DNA of 64,000 nt, from contig JAGPCY010000014.1 of NCBI GenBank assembly GCA_018057825.1, forward strand, positions 1 to 64,000, written 5' to 3'. Each line of letters opens with the position of its first letter. The stretch's first letter is position 1. The DNA comes from Kofleriaceae bacterium (GTDB taxonomy: Bacteria > Myxococcota_A > Polyangia > Haliangiales > Haliangiaceae). A program made the position numbers and the translations under genes. Shown here piece after piece: positions 29,375 through 38,762 of the stretch. The notes below the pieces were generated by a model, which saw only the letters and a program-made list of their open reading frames with translations, did not search any database and was not told the DNA's origin.

Positions 29375-29789
29375 GGGGCGGCGCTATCGCAACCCGAGTG
29401 CCAGGCGTAACTGCGCGACGCGTCGACGGCGACGATGTAGGCCTGGTGCGAGCCGTCTGCACTGAGCGCTCACGGTCGTGCGCAGGCGACGATGTAGGAG
29501 CGAGTGTGGCGCTGGCGTCGCCCCGATCGGTCGGGCCGAAGACCTGCGCGCACGGCGACCGTAGAGGGAACACGCGGCCTGAACGGGCCTGGCCACTGTG
29601 GACCCAGGACAGCTGACCCCAGCAGGGTGAGGGCGCAGGCAGGATGGCGTCAGACCTCGCGAATCTCGCGGTGATCGATGGGGGTGCCGACCGCGACGGG
29701 GCTTCCGAGCCTGGCACGGAACGTGTTTGAATCGCGATGTGGCTTCGGTCGACCGAGGTCTGGTCGGCCACCGCCGCGTCAGGGGACCC
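29375..29789. other. Intergenic region of 415 bases without a convincing gene
   Basis: It lies between the M15-like gene and the TSP3-VWA gene, which are divergent, so promoters for both are expected here. The only pattern seen is GGCGACGATGTAGG repeated at 29428 and 29485. Short reading frames here lack homology or ribosome sites. Confidence 0.6.
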
Positions 29790-31763
29790 ATGAAGAACGT
29801 TCGCTTGTTGCTCGCCACCGCCCTCGCCACCGCGCTTCTCGGCTGCGGCGGGGACGATGGCACCACGCCGCCGCCCGCCGACGACGCCGACAACGACGGC
29901 CTCACCGACGTCCAGGAGGGCGCCGCCGGTAACGTGGACACGGACGGCGACGGCACGCCCGACTTCCAGGACGCCGACTCCGATGGCGACGGCATCGACG
30001 ACTACCGCGAGGCCGGCGACGACGACCTCGCGACCTCGCCGTTCGACTCGGACAGCGACGGCACCCCCGACTTCCGCGACACCGACTCTGACAACAACGG
30101 CCGGGTCGATGGGGTCGACGGCGCCGGTGACCTCGACAGCGATGGTCGGCCCGACTTCGCCGACCTCGACGACGACGGCGACGCCCTGACCGACGTCCTC
30201 GAGATCGGCGCCGACGCGACCAACCCGGTCGACACGGATGGCGATGGCAACCCCGACTTCTCGGACAACGACTCCGACAACGACACCATCCCCGACCTCC
30301 ACGACGGCGTCGTCGACTACGATGGCGACGGCCTCGGCAATTGGCGCGACACTGACTCCGACGGCGACTGCCTGAGCGATCAGCTCGAGTCGGGCGGCGC
30401 GATCCCGCCCCGCGACACCGACGGCGACACCCGGCCCGACTTCAACGATCGCGACAGCGACGACGACGGCCTGACCGACGGCGCCGAGGACGCCAACTGC
30501 AACGGCGTGCGCGACGGCGCCGAGTCGTCGGCCACCACTGGCGACACCGACGGCGACGGCGTCAGCGATCTGATCGAGGAGGCCGCCGGCACCGACGCCA
30601 ACGACGCCAGCGACAACCCGCAGGCCAACGGCGACTTCGTCTTCATCGAGCCGTACATGGGCGCGCAGACGCCGACCGAGGACGACCTCGACTTCCAGAC
30701 CCGGGTCCAGAACCTCGACCTGTACGTGCTGATCGATCGCTCGGGCTCGATGGCGAGCGAGACCACCTCGATCAAGGACAACATGGGCGGCGTGGTCGAT
30801 CGCTTGCAGTGCCCGCCGTTCGGCACCGGCGCGCCGGCCACCTGCCTGTCCAACCTGTGGGCCGGCCTGGGCGGCATCGGGTACACCACCACCCAGCCCT
30901 TCACCAACTACCTGAGCATCCAGAGCGACCCCAACTTCTCGGGCACCACGGTCTCCAACGTCAGCGGGTCCTCGACCAACGAGCCGCTGACTTTCGGCAC
31001 CTGGGCCTCGATCACCGGCAACGGCTCGAGCGGCTCGGGCTGCTCGGTGTCGTCGACGCCGGCCCGGACCGGCTGCCCGGCTGGGACCTTCGGTTACCCG
31101 TGCTTCCGCGCCGGCGTCATCCCGGTGATCGCGCTGGTCACCGACGAGCCGCCGCTGTCGTCGGGCGGCACCTACGTGTGTCCGGACCGCACCACCGTGG
31201 CCAGCGCGATGAACGCCCGCAACGCCAAGCTCCTGGGCATCTATGGCTCGGGCTCGAGCTCGACGGTGATCGGCGACCTGCAGAACATGGCCCGCGACAC
31301 CGGCGCGATCGACGCCGCCGCCGGCAACGCCCCGCTGGTCTTCAGCGGCGCCGATGCTGCCGCGGCCACCGCGATCGAGGACGGCATCCGTACCCTGGCG
31401 GGCGGCCTGCCCCTCGATATGGCCGCCGCTGCCAACGACGATCCCAGCGATGGCGTCGACGCGATCGCGTCGTTCATCGACCACCTCGAGACGCTGCAGC
31501 TCGGCACCGCCCAGTGCGCCAACGGCCTGGCCGATCTCGACACCAACGGCGACGGCTTCCGCGACTCGTTCGACAACGTCCGCGCCGGCACGCCGGTGTG
31601 CTGGAAGCTGGTGTCGAAGCCCAACACCACGGTGCCGGCCACCAACGAGCCGCAGCTCTTCCGCGCCACGGTCGTCGTCACCGGCGACGGCGTCACCGAG
31701 CTCGACCGCCGCGACGTCTTCTTCCTGGTCCCGCCGGTCCCGCAGGATCCGCCGATCGGCTGA
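29790..31763 (+). CDS. TSP3-repeat and VWA-domain lipoprotein
   Basis: This encodes 657 residues. The ATG at 29790 precedes a signal sequence with lipobox LLGC; a longer in-frame start is unneeded. Residues about 35-290 are acidic thrombospondin type 3 calcium repeats (DADNDGLTD, DTDGDGTPDF and many similar). A von Willebrand factor A domain follows, with MIDAS motif DRSGSMAS at about residue 320. The C-terminal part has several Cys. Such proteins are surface calcium-dependent adhesins in myxobacteria. Divergent from the M15-like gene. No sortase or secretion tail is visible. Confidence 0.88.
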   Translation: MKNVRLLLATALATALLGCGGDDGTTPPPADDADNDGLTDVQEGAAGNVDTDGDGTPDFQDADSDGDGIDDYREAGDDDLATSPFDSDSDGTPDFRDTDSDNNGRVDGVDGAGDLDSDGRPDFADLDDDGDALTDVLEIGADATNPVDTDGDGNPDFSDNDSDNDTIPDLHDGVVDYDGDGLGNWRDTDSDGDCLSDQLESGGAIPPRDTDGDTRPDFNDRDSDDDGLTDGAEDANCNGVRDGAESSATTGDTDGDGVSDLIEEAAGTDANDASDNPQANGDFVFIEPYMGAQTPTEDDLDFQTRVQNLDLYVLIDRSGSMASETTSIKDNMGGVVDRLQCPPFGTGAPATCLSNLWAGLGGIGYTTTQPFTNYLSIQSDPNFSGTTVSNVSGSSTNEPLTFGTWASITGNGSSGSGCSVSSTPARTGCPAGTFGYPCFRAGVIPVIALVTDEPPLSSGGTYVCPDRTTVASAMNARNAKLLGIYGSGSSSTVIGDLQNMARDTGAIDAAAGNAPLVFSGADAAAATAIEDGIRTLAGGLPLDMAAAANDDPSDGVDAIASFIDHLETLQLGTAQCANGLADLDTNGDGFRDSFDNVRAGTPVCWKLVSKPNTTVPATNEPQLFRATVVVTGDGVTELDRRDVFFLVPPVPQDPPIG

Positions 31764-31905
31764 CGGCGGTCGCGCCGGCGGCCCGCCATCGCGGGGCGGC
31801 GACGACGCGCAGGGGACGTCCCATGGGACCGGTCCGCCGCGAGGGGCGCTAGGCGAGCGTCCCAGCGGCGTCGGCGGTGGCCTGGTGGCTGCACGGGTGG
31901 CGGAC

Positions 31906-33111
31906 ATGCGCCATCCATCTCGTCCGCTCATCATCTTCACCCTCGCCACCCTGGCGGCCTGCGTCGAGGCCCCTATCGACGACCCCGCGCTCGAGGAGCT
32001 CGGCGAGACCGAGCAGCCGATCTGGGGCATCGGCACCTCGTTCGTTTCGGGCATCGTCGGGGTCGCACCGGCCAGCAATCCCCTCGCGCTCCAGCCGGCC
32101 CTCGTGATCGCTCACGACCTGATCTACGTCCACGAGCGCTGGGCCCGCGGCGCGGCTCCACGCGATCTCCGGGTGGTCGAGCACAACACCACCGGCCATC
32201 AGAGCGTCACGCGGTCGGGCCGCTTCGTGAACCACCTCGGGCCGGGTTCGGTCCTGCAGCTCGACGGAGACCTGACGCCGCGCTTCGCTCTCGATACCCG
32301 TGGAGACGCCGCGCTCGTGGGCGTGCCCCTGACGTGCATCGGCTACGGCACCGTCAACGGCAACACGACCCAGCTCGCGCTGCAGATCACGGTCACCGGC
32401 GATCTCGGCGACCACCTCGCCTTCGAGGTCAACCAGGGCCGCATCGATCCCGGCGACCAGGGACTGGTCTGCTTCGACGGCAACCCTAGCCGGGTGGCCG
32501 CGGTCGGGATGATTGACCTCGGCACCAGCGGCGTCCCGACCTTGCGGCCGTACCGCGTGGACGCCACGTGGATCGAGCGCATGCGGGCGCTGGCCGACGT
32601 CCGTACCGCGCCGGGCGCGACCGCGTTCACGATCGCCACCCGGTACCTGCTCGGCAACCCAGCCGGCGGCGTGGCAGCGGTCGATAGCTGCCTAGACGTC
32701 CCCGACGCCAGCCCGTACCCAGGGGTCGGCGTCAACTACTACCCGTGTCATGGCCGCAGCAACCAGCGGTTCTGGCGCCAGCCAACCGTCGACCCGATCG
32801 GGTTTCGCCTGGTCGCTGACCACAGCGGGCTGTGCCTGGGCGTGCCGGGCGGTGCGATGGCCTCGGGGACGAACCTCCAGCAGCTCGAGTGTCACAATGG
32901 GCTGAGCCAGCGCTGGACGATCCTGCCGTGGAGCTCGGGCCTCTTCAACGTGACCAACCGCGTGTCGCCGGGCAGCGATCAGAGCCAGTGCCTGTCGGTC
33001 GACGGCTGGGCGCGCGGGACGGTGCGACCGGTCGAGCAGCGGTCGTGCCCGCCGCGGCCGCAGTCGGCGCCGCCGTACGACCAGGCCTGGCAGCTCCGGA
33101 TCGCACCATGA
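31906..33111 (+). CDS. Lipoprotein with inactive trypsin-like domain and ricin-type lectin
   Basis: This encodes 401 residues; lipobox LAAC. Residues about 35-235 look like an S1 protease: IAHDLIYVH at the His position, GYG, and GDQGLVCF where GDSGGP is expected. Ser is replaced by Gln, so catalysis is probably lost. The C-terminal 150 residues form a beta-trefoil (RLVADHSGLCLGV, LQQLECHNGLSQRWTIL, QSQCLSVDGW, QAWQL), a ricin B-type carbohydrate-binding domain. It likely binds surface or prey glycans. It is 142 bases after the TSP3-VWA gene on the same strand. Confidence 0.78.
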   Translation: MRHPSRPLIIFTLATLAACVEAPIDDPALEELGETEQPIWGIGTSFVSGIVGVAPASNPLALQPALVIAHDLIYVHERWARGAAPRDLRVVEHNTTGHQSVTRSGRFVNHLGPGSVLQLDGDLTPRFALDTRGDAALVGVPLTCIGYGTVNGNTTQLALQITVTGDLGDHLAFEVNQGRIDPGDQGLVCFDGNPSRVAAVGMIDLGTSGVPTLRPYRVDATWIERMRALADVRTAPGATAFTIATRYLLGNPAGGVAAVDSCLDVPDASPYPGVGVNYYPCHGRSNQRFWRQPTVDPIGFRLVADHSGLCLGVPGGAMASGTNLQQLECHNGLSQRWTILPWSSGLFNVTNRVSPGSDQSQCLSVDGWARGTVRPVEQRSCPPRPQSAPPYDQAWQLRIAP

Positions 33112-33143
33112 GTCAAGCCGGCACCGCGCGGCCCCCCGCCGAT

Positions 33144-33722
33144 CTAGCGGCTCGGCTTGCCGTTGCTGTCGACGGGCTCGACGCCGACGACGCGCATCGA
33201 GCATTCCATGTAGCGCTTCATCGTCGGCTCGAGGCTGCGGGCCTGGGCCTCGGTGCCCTTCACGTCCTTGTAGCGCTCCATCGCGGCCTCGAGCTCGACG
33301 TTGACGCGATCGGCGCACGGCTTGTCCTTGCAGGCGCACATCGACTCGGCGGCGCGTTCGAAGGTCGCGATCGCCTCTACAGCCAGGGGGTCCGCGCTCC
33401 CCATGCGCACGCGATCCCGGCAGAAGGCGACCGTGGCGTCGATGGGCGCGAGATCCCACGTCGCGGCCTCGAGCTCGTCGGCCGAGTGCCTGCTCGCAAG
33501 TTGATCGTAGGTGGCGCTCGGTCCTTCGAGGCAGGTCGGCTCGCGACAAGCGCAGATGGCGTCGCGCAGCGCGGCGGCGTCGGCGAGCACGGCCTCGCGC
33601 GGGGTGGGCGCCGCGGCGGGCGCAGGGGGCGCGGTCGGGACGGTGGCGGGCTGCGCTCCCGGCTTGCCGCACGCTGCGAGGGCTCCACCGAGCGCGATGA
33701 TCACGATCCTCCGTCCAAGCAT
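33144..33722 (-). CDS. Small Cys-rich lipoprotein, unknown function
   Basis: This encodes 192 residues. Signal sequence then lipobox LAAC, and a Pro/Ala linker (PTAPPAPAAAPTP). The mature part is helical with repeated Cys pairs (CACREPTC, CACKDKPC), the spacing of which suggests two similar disulfide-bonded helical units. The family is common in this type of genome, but I know no function. The start ATG at 33722 is 15 bases from the divergent HDOD gene. Confidence 0.75.
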   Translation of the reverse strand: MLGRRIVIIALGGALAACGKPGAQPATVPTAPPAPAAAPTPREAVLADAAALRDAICACREPTCLEGPSATYDQLASRHSADELEAATWDLAPIDATVAFCRDRVRMGSADPLAVEAIATFERAAESMCACKDKPCADRVNVELEAAMERYKDVKGTEAQARSLEPTMKRYMECSMRVVGVEPVDSNGKPSR

Positions 33723-33737
33723 GGTTTGGACGATATC

Positions 33738-34916
33738 ATGGCGATCGAGCGGTCGATGGCGCCGGTCGGCCCTCAAGATCGCCGGCGGACGGTCGATGTC
33801 GATCGCATGGCCTCCCCCGCGCCGCATCGCGACCACCCGGGATGGGCCCGGCGCCTGCTGGGCTGGCTGTGGTCGCGCCCGCCGGCGGCGACCGCGCGTC
33901 GCGCCGCGCCGCGCCGCGCCGTCGATCCGGTCGAGGTCGCGCTGGCCGCGCTGATCGAGCCGGCGGCCGACGTGGCTCACGCGCCGCCCGCGTTCGACGC
34001 CGCCGACGCGCGGCTGATCCGGGCGCTCGAGCCGCTGGTGGCCCGGGCCGACATCGCGACCAGCGGGTTCCGCCCGGCGGTCGGGCGCGTCGGTGAGCTC
34101 CTGGCTCTCGACGATCAAGACGTCAACGGCGCGGTCCGGGCGGTGCTGCGCGAGCCGGCGGTGGTGGCGGCGGTGCTGACGATGGCCAACTCGCCCGAGT
34201 TCCGGCGCGGGGTCGCGGTCGCCGAGGTGCGGACCGCGGTCGAGCGCCTGGGCGTCGAGCTGGTGCGCCAGCTCGCCCTGGGCATGGCCGCGCGCGCGCT
34301 CCATGAGCCGGACCCGATGGCGGCGTCGCCCGGCCGACGCGAGCGCGGCGATCAGATCGTCCATCGCGCGCTGACCACCGCCTTCGCGGTCGCGTGGTAC
34401 GGCCAGAACCGCGGCCTGCACGCCGCCGACGTCGCCTACGTCGCCGCCTTGTTCCTCGACGTCGGCCGCACCGCGGCCTACGACGCCCTGGCGCGTCTCG
34501 AGCACGCCGGCGGCAGTCCTCCGATCGGCGATCGGGTCGCCGAGGAGGTGGTCGATCGGGCCCACGCGCGGCTGGGCGCCGCGGCGCTGACGGCCTGGGG
34601 GCTGCCCGACGAGATCGCCGTGCTGTGTGCCCATCACCACGACGACCAGCTCGCGGACGAGCTCGATCAGCCGGACGCCCACGCGGTGCGCGTGCTGTCG
34701 GGGTTGGTTCACCTGCGGGTCGGCGAGCCGGCGACCGCGGCGCTGCGCACCAGCGCCCTCGCCCTCGGCCTCGATCGCTACGCGTTGCGCGCGCTGGCCG
34801 GGGTGATCGACGACCTCGCGCCGCGCGCCGCGGTCATCCTCGGCGTCCCCGATCGCGGCCCGGCCTGGCCGACGTCAAGAGCGCCGTCGTCGGCCGCGCC
34901 CGCGGCCGCAGCCTGA
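33738..34916 (+). CDS. HDOD-domain signalling protein
   Basis: This encodes 392 residues. An HDOD domain fills about residues 100-330: LVARADIATSGFRPAVGRVGEL, AVLTMANSPEF, AVERLGVELVRQLALG and AHHHDDQ. HDOD proteins are HD-related without full metal ligands and act as signalling adaptors. Alternative starts at 33756 and 33807 exist. The N-terminal 60 residues are Arg/Ala-rich. It ends 45 bases before the SUKH-like gene. Confidence 0.8.
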   Translation: MAIERSMAPVGPQDRRRTVDVDRMASPAPHRDHPGWARRLLGWLWSRPPAATARRAAPRRAVDPVEVALAALIEPAADVAHAPPAFDAADARLIRALEPLVARADIATSGFRPAVGRVGELLALDDQDVNGAVRAVLREPAVVAAVLTMANSPEFRRGVAVAEVRTAVERLGVELVRQLALGMAARALHEPDPMAASPGRRERGDQIVHRALTTAFAVAWYGQNRGLHAADVAYVAALFLDVGRTAAYDALARLEHAGGSPPIGDRVAEEVVDRAHARLGAAALTAWGLPDEIAVLCAHHHDDQLADELDQPDAHAVRVLSGLVHLRVGEPATAALRTSALALGLDRYALRALAGVIDDLAPRAAVILGVPDRGPAWPTSRAPSSAAPAAAA

Positions 34917-34960
34917 ACCGCGCCGATCCTTGGGGCGTCCTCACGTGGCAACCTCGCGGC

Positions 34961-35563
34961 ATGACGACGTTGACGCTCGGCCGGCACGTCTTCCCCGACG
35001 TGAGCTTCACCGGTGGCCCTGAGGATCTAGAAGGGCTGATCGACAGCTACCCGGAGCCCCTGCGGGGCTACCTCCGGCAGCACAACGGCTGGATCGCGCT
35101 CGGCGGCGCGCTCCATGTGCGCGGCGGCTGCGTCGAGCCGGGCTGGCATTCGATCTCGCGGGCCCGCCCGACGCTTAAGCGCCTGTACACCCTCGAGGCC
35201 CGCGACCTGTGCTTCGCGCAGGATGGCCTCGGCAATCAGTTCGTGCTGCGCGCCGGGCGGGTGTGGCGGCTGGCCGCCGAGACCGGCCGCTGGCACGACG
35301 CCGGCGTCGATCTCGACGGGTTCTTTGCCGCGGCGCTGGCCGATCCCGATCGCTGGTTGGGACGCCATCACCTGCGCGGGCTGCGCCTGGCGCCGGGCCA
35401 CCTCGCGCTGGCCTATCCGCCGCTGTGCACTGAGGAGGCCCGCGCGGGCGTGTCGATGAAGGCGGTCGCGGCCGACGAGGTGATCGCCTTCCACGGCCAC
35501 CTGGCCGCGCAGTTGAAAGACCTCCCGGCCGGCGCCGCCATCCGGTTCAAGGTCACGGACTGA
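34961..35563 (+). CDS. SMI1/KNR4 (SUKH)-like protein
   Basis: This encodes 200 residues. The pattern PEPLRGYLRQHNGWIALGGAL followed by ARDLCFAQDGLGNQFVLRAG and VWRLAAETGRW resembles SUKH-fold proteins, many of which are immunity proteins to contact-delivered toxins. No toxin gene is adjacent, so it may be an orphan immunity protein or serve a cell function. The family call is by motif and moderate. Confidence 0.55.
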   Translation: MTTLTLGRHVFPDVSFTGGPEDLEGLIDSYPEPLRGYLRQHNGWIALGGALHVRGGCVEPGWHSISRARPTLKRLYTLEARDLCFAQDGLGNQFVLRAGRVWRLAAETGRWHDAGVDLDGFFAAALADPDRWLGRHHLRGLRLAPGHLALAYPPLCTEEARAGVSMKAVAADEVIAFHGHLAAQLKDLPAGAAIRFKVTD

Positions 35564-35589
35564 CGCGGGCGGTCACGCGTCGGGCGTGG

Positions 35590-35910
35590 TCACTCTTCGG
35601 CGGTGACCATCTCGATCGCCGGCGTCGGCTGGCTGTCGATGTGGATGCGGTGCTTGCCGACGTGGAGCGTGATCCGGCCCGCGGTCGACTTGTCGTCGAC
35701 GACGTGGGACACGGGCGCGACGTCGAGGGAGGCGCGGGTGACGCCGGCGGCGTCGATCAGCACCGCCATGAAGCGCTGCTGTCGACCCTCGAGCGAGACC
35801 TTCATGACCGAGCCATCGCTGCCCTCGACGGCGAAGCGAGCATCGGCGCCAGCGGATTCGACGCCGTGGGCGCCGAGGGTCTTGGCCATGAGCGAGACGG
35901 TGGTATCCAT
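35590..35910 (-). CDS. Small conserved hypothetical protein downstream of EF-G paralogue
   Basis: This encodes 106 residues, predicted mostly beta-strand (GSVMKVSLEGRQQRFMAVLID, AGRITLHVGKHRIHID). It begins 8 bases after the stop of the EF-G paralogue, so the two share a transcript. It has no signal peptide, membrane span or Cys. I do not recognise the family. Its position suggests an accessory to the GTPase. Confidence 0.6.
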   Translation of the reverse strand: MDTTVSLMAKTLGAHGVESAGADARFAVEGSDGSVMKVSLEGRQQRFMAVLIDAAGVTRASLDVAPVSHVVDDKSTAGRITLHVGKHRIHIDSQPTPAIEMVTAEE

Positions 35911-35918
35911 AGTTCGAT

Positions 35919-37961
35919 CTACTCCTCGGTGTGCGGCTTGTAGGCGGCGGTGACCCGCTGCTGGACGGCGGTCGGGGCGATGTCGTAGTGCGACAGCTCC
36001 ATCGTGAAGCTGCCCTGGCCGGCGGTGGCGCCGCGGAGCTGGCCGACGTAGTTGCCGACCTCGGCCAGGGGCGCCTGGGCGTGGATGACGGTGATGCTCT
36101 CGGGCAGGCTGTCGAAGCCCATGACCCGCCCGCGCATGTTCTTCAGATCGGTCGTGACCGCGCCGGTGTGGGCCTCGGGCACGGTGATCGTCAGCGTGAC
36201 GATCGGCTCGAGCAGCACCGGTCGGGCGCGGGCGAAGGCGTCGCGGAACGCCAGCTTGCCAGCGCTGCGGAAGGCGACGTCCTTGCTGTCGACCGAGTGG
36301 GCCTTGCCGTCGGTCAAGACCACGCGGACGTCCTGGACCGGCGAGCCCGACAGCGCGCCGGCCTCGAGCGCGTCGTGGATGCCGCGCTCGACCGAGCCGA
36401 TGAACTGGTGCGGGATCGCGCCGCCGAACACGTCGTCGACGAACTCGAAGCCCTCGCCGCGCCCGCGCGGCTCGATCCGCAGGAACACCTCGGCGAACTG
36501 CCCGGCGCCGCCGGTCTGCTTCTTCAGCCGGAAGTGGCCCTCGGCCACCGCGGTGATGGTCTCGCGGTACGACACCCGCGGCGGCCGGGTCGTGACCGAC
36601 ACGCCGAAGCGGTTCTTCAGCTTCTCGAGCACGACCTTCAGGTGCAGCTCGCCCAGGCCGCTGACCACGTAGTCGCGGATCTGGCGGTCCTGGCCGGCGA
36701 CCAGGGTCGGATCCTCCTCGCACAGCCGCTGCAGCGCGCTGCCGAGCTTGGCGTCATCGGCCTTGGTCGCGGCGTCGAGGGCCAAGGACAGCACCGGCGC
36801 CGGATAGCGCGGCTTGATCGGCGCCAGGTCCTCGGCGACGCCGGGGGCGTGGAGGAGCGCGTCGACGTGCAGATCGTCGATCCGCGCTAGCGCGATCAGA
36901 TCACCGGCGTAGGCGACCTGGCCCTCGATCTCGGGGTGCTCGCGGCCCTCGACCTTGAGGATCTGGCCGGCCTTGCGCGGCCGTCGATCGCCGGCGACCA
37001 CGAACGGGGTCTCGCTGGTGAGGGTGCCCTGGAGGACCCGGATCATCGCCAGCTTGCCGGCGAAGGGATCGTTGGCGACCTTCCATACGTGAGCGATGAG
37101 CGGCGCCTCGGCGTCGCACGCGATCTCGAGCGGCCGCTCGCCCTGGCGCAGGCGGCGCGGTCGGGCCGCCACGGGGCTGGGCGCCTCCTCGACGAGGATG
37201 TGGACCAGATCGTCGACCCCGACCTCGCGGCTGGCGGCGGTGAACAGGACCGGTACGACGTGGCCCCGGGCCATCGCCGCGACGAAGCACGCGCGCAGGC
37301 TCGGCAGATCGATCGCCTCGCCGCCGAGGTAGCGCTCGAGCAAGGCGTCGTCGATCTCGATGCTCGACTCGAGCATCTCTTGGTGGACCGCGGCCACCGA
37401 GCCGAAGTCGGCCTGGCCGGCGTCGCGATCGAAGCAGTCGATCACGTCGGTGCCGCCCTTGGCCGGCAGGTTGATGCAGTGGAGGTTGGGCCCGAGGCTG
37501 GCGCGCAGCCGCTCGAGCATGCCGGGCAGCGCGGCCGGCGCGAGGTCGATCTTGTTGACGACGACCATGCGGGCCAGGCCGAGCTCGCCCGCGGCGGCGT
37601 ACAGGCGGCGGGTCGGCAGATCGACGCCGGTCGCGGCGTCGACGACGAGGACCGCGGTCTCGACCGCGGGCAGCGCGGCCAGGGCGTGGCCGACGAAGTC
37701 GGGGTGCCCCGGCGTGTCGATCATGTTGATCTCGCGGCCCTGATGGGTCGCGAACAACATCGTCGCGCTGATCGAATGGTGGTGGGCCCGGGCCTCCGGC
37801 TCGTAGTCGCTGGTCGTGGTCGCGTCCTCGACCGAACCCATGCGCGTGATCGCGCCGGCGCGGTGGAGGATGGCCTCGGCCAGGGTCGTCTTGCCGGCGC
37901 CGGCCCGCCCGATGAGCGCGATGTTGCGCAGATCCTGGGGACGGAAGCTGGACACCTTCAT
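35919..37961 (-). CDS. Elongation factor G paralogue
   Basis: This encodes 680 residues with five EF-G domains: G1 GRAGAGKTT, G3 DTPGHPDFVG, G4 NKID, then domain II, and domains III-V (SGLGELHLKVVLEKL, KKQTGGAGQFAEVFL, FGGAIPHQFIGSVERGI). Several sites differ from canonical EF-G (for example SYEPE-type switch I as SDYEPEARAHHHSISAT), and there is no rps/tuf context. It therefore is probably a FusA2-type factor with a role in recycling or stress, not main translocation. Start at 37961 (MKVSSF); a longer start lacks homology. Confidence 0.85.
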   Translation of the reverse strand: MKVSSFRPQDLRNIALIGRAGAGKTTLAEAILHRAGAITRMGSVEDATTTSDYEPEARAHHHSISATMLFATHQGREINMIDTPGHPDFVGHALAALPAVETAVLVVDAATGVDLPTRRLYAAAGELGLARMVVVNKIDLAPAALPGMLERLRASLGPNLHCINLPAKGGTDVIDCFDRDAGQADFGSVAAVHQEMLESSIEIDDALLERYLGGEAIDLPSLRACFVAAMARGHVVPVLFTAASREVGVDDLVHILVEEAPSPVAARPRRLRQGERPLEIACDAEAPLIAHVWKVANDPFAGKLAMIRVLQGTLTSETPFVVAGDRRPRKAGQILKVEGREHPEIEGQVAYAGDLIALARIDDLHVDALLHAPGVAEDLAPIKPRYPAPVLSLALDAATKADDAKLGSALQRLCEEDPTLVAGQDRQIRDYVVSGLGELHLKVVLEKLKNRFGVSVTTRPPRVSYRETITAVAEGHFRLKKQTGGAGQFAEVFLRIEPRGRGEGFEFVDDVFGGAIPHQFIGSVERGIHDALEAGALSGSPVQDVRVVLTDGKAHSVDSKDVAFRSAGKLAFRDAFARARPVLLEPIVTLTITVPEAHTGAVTTDLKNMRGRVMGFDSLPESITVIHAQAPLAEVGNYVGQLRGATAGQGSFTMELSHYDIAPTAVQQRVTAAYKPHTEE

Positions 37962-38333
37962 GTACGTGCGTTTGTGCAAGGGGCGCGCCCGGTCGAAGGG
38001 GCCGCGGGCCCCGTGCAAACGCGAGGAGTTCCCGGCGAACGCGCAGAATCAGCGCCGGTCGAGAGCGCTGCCGCAAGCTGCGCGGTACCGCGCAGGCCAC
38101 GCCTGTTCGCCCGTGCAGGACCAGAGGTTTGCGGAGGGGGAGACGGAGACGGAGAGGCCGAGACGGAGGCCGAGACCGAGACGGAGGCCGAGACCGAGAC
38201 CGAGACCGAGGCCGAGACCGAGGCCGAGACTGAACCCGAATCCGAGGCCCGCTAGTTCATCGACCACAACGCGGCGTTGAGCGCGGTCGCGAAGGCGACC
38301 CAGGCCAGGTACGGACTGCGTTACCCTCGGCTC
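37962..38333. other. Intergenic region with simple repeat
   Basis: The 372 bases between the EF-G paralogue start and the frameshifted gene include the hexamer tract at 38139-38250. Otherwise nothing was recognised. Promoters of both genes should lie here. Confidence 0.55.
38139..38250. repeat. GAGACC/GAGGCC hexamer tract
   Basis: Nearly perfect hexamers run for about 110 bases. On the plus strand one frame would read as alternating Glu-Thr and Glu-Ala, but no gene start supports translation. It resembles the hexamer tracts at 8229 and in dmeF, so slipped-strand expansion is likely. Confidence 0.75.
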
Positions 38334-38749
38334 GTGAAGACCCGGGACGAGTTCGACTGGTGGTTGACCTGTCTGCCCGACAAGGTCAAGGCGTTGCGCG
38401 CGCGCCTGCCCGAACTCGCGGCCGCCCTCGATGGCAGCGTCGCGTCGATCGAGCCGCTGGTCGCCCACCTGATCGCCCACCACACCTACGATGCGCTGAT
38501 CGCGCCGGCCCAGGCCGAGTTGCTCGATCAGGTGGCGGCCTATGTCGGCGACGTCGCCGAGCGCGCGATGCCCGGCTGTGGGCGATCCCGCTCGACGATC
38601 CCGCCGACGCCGACCACGGCATGGCGATCCTGCGGTTCACCGACGGCCGACTGGCGTTCAACCCGCTGACCTACGTCACCACCGCGGTCGATCGTCGCGA
38701 CGCGACGCTGGTCGGGCGCGCGATCGTCCGGCGTCGCACGCCGAGCTGA
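38334..38749 (+). pseudogene. Hypothetical gene interrupted by a frameshift near 38570
   Basis: Starting at GTG 38334 the frame reads TRDEFDWWLTCLPDKVKALR and continues to DVAERAMPG, then turns to Pro/Thr/Ser-rich nonsense. The next frame immediately continues with a sensible LWAIPLDDPADADHGMAIL and LTYVTTAVDRRDATLVGRA to a stop at 38749. A one-base loss (or two-base gain) around 38565-38580 joins them. It could be decay or a base-call error. Family unknown. Confidence 0.6.
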
Positions 38750-38762
38750 GGCGCGACGGCGA

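Noticed and set aside
37962-38250. Plus-strand Glu-Thr/Glu-Ala repeat protein
   Set aside because: It is only a tail of a frame antisense to the EF-G paralogue, with no start or ribosome site of its own.
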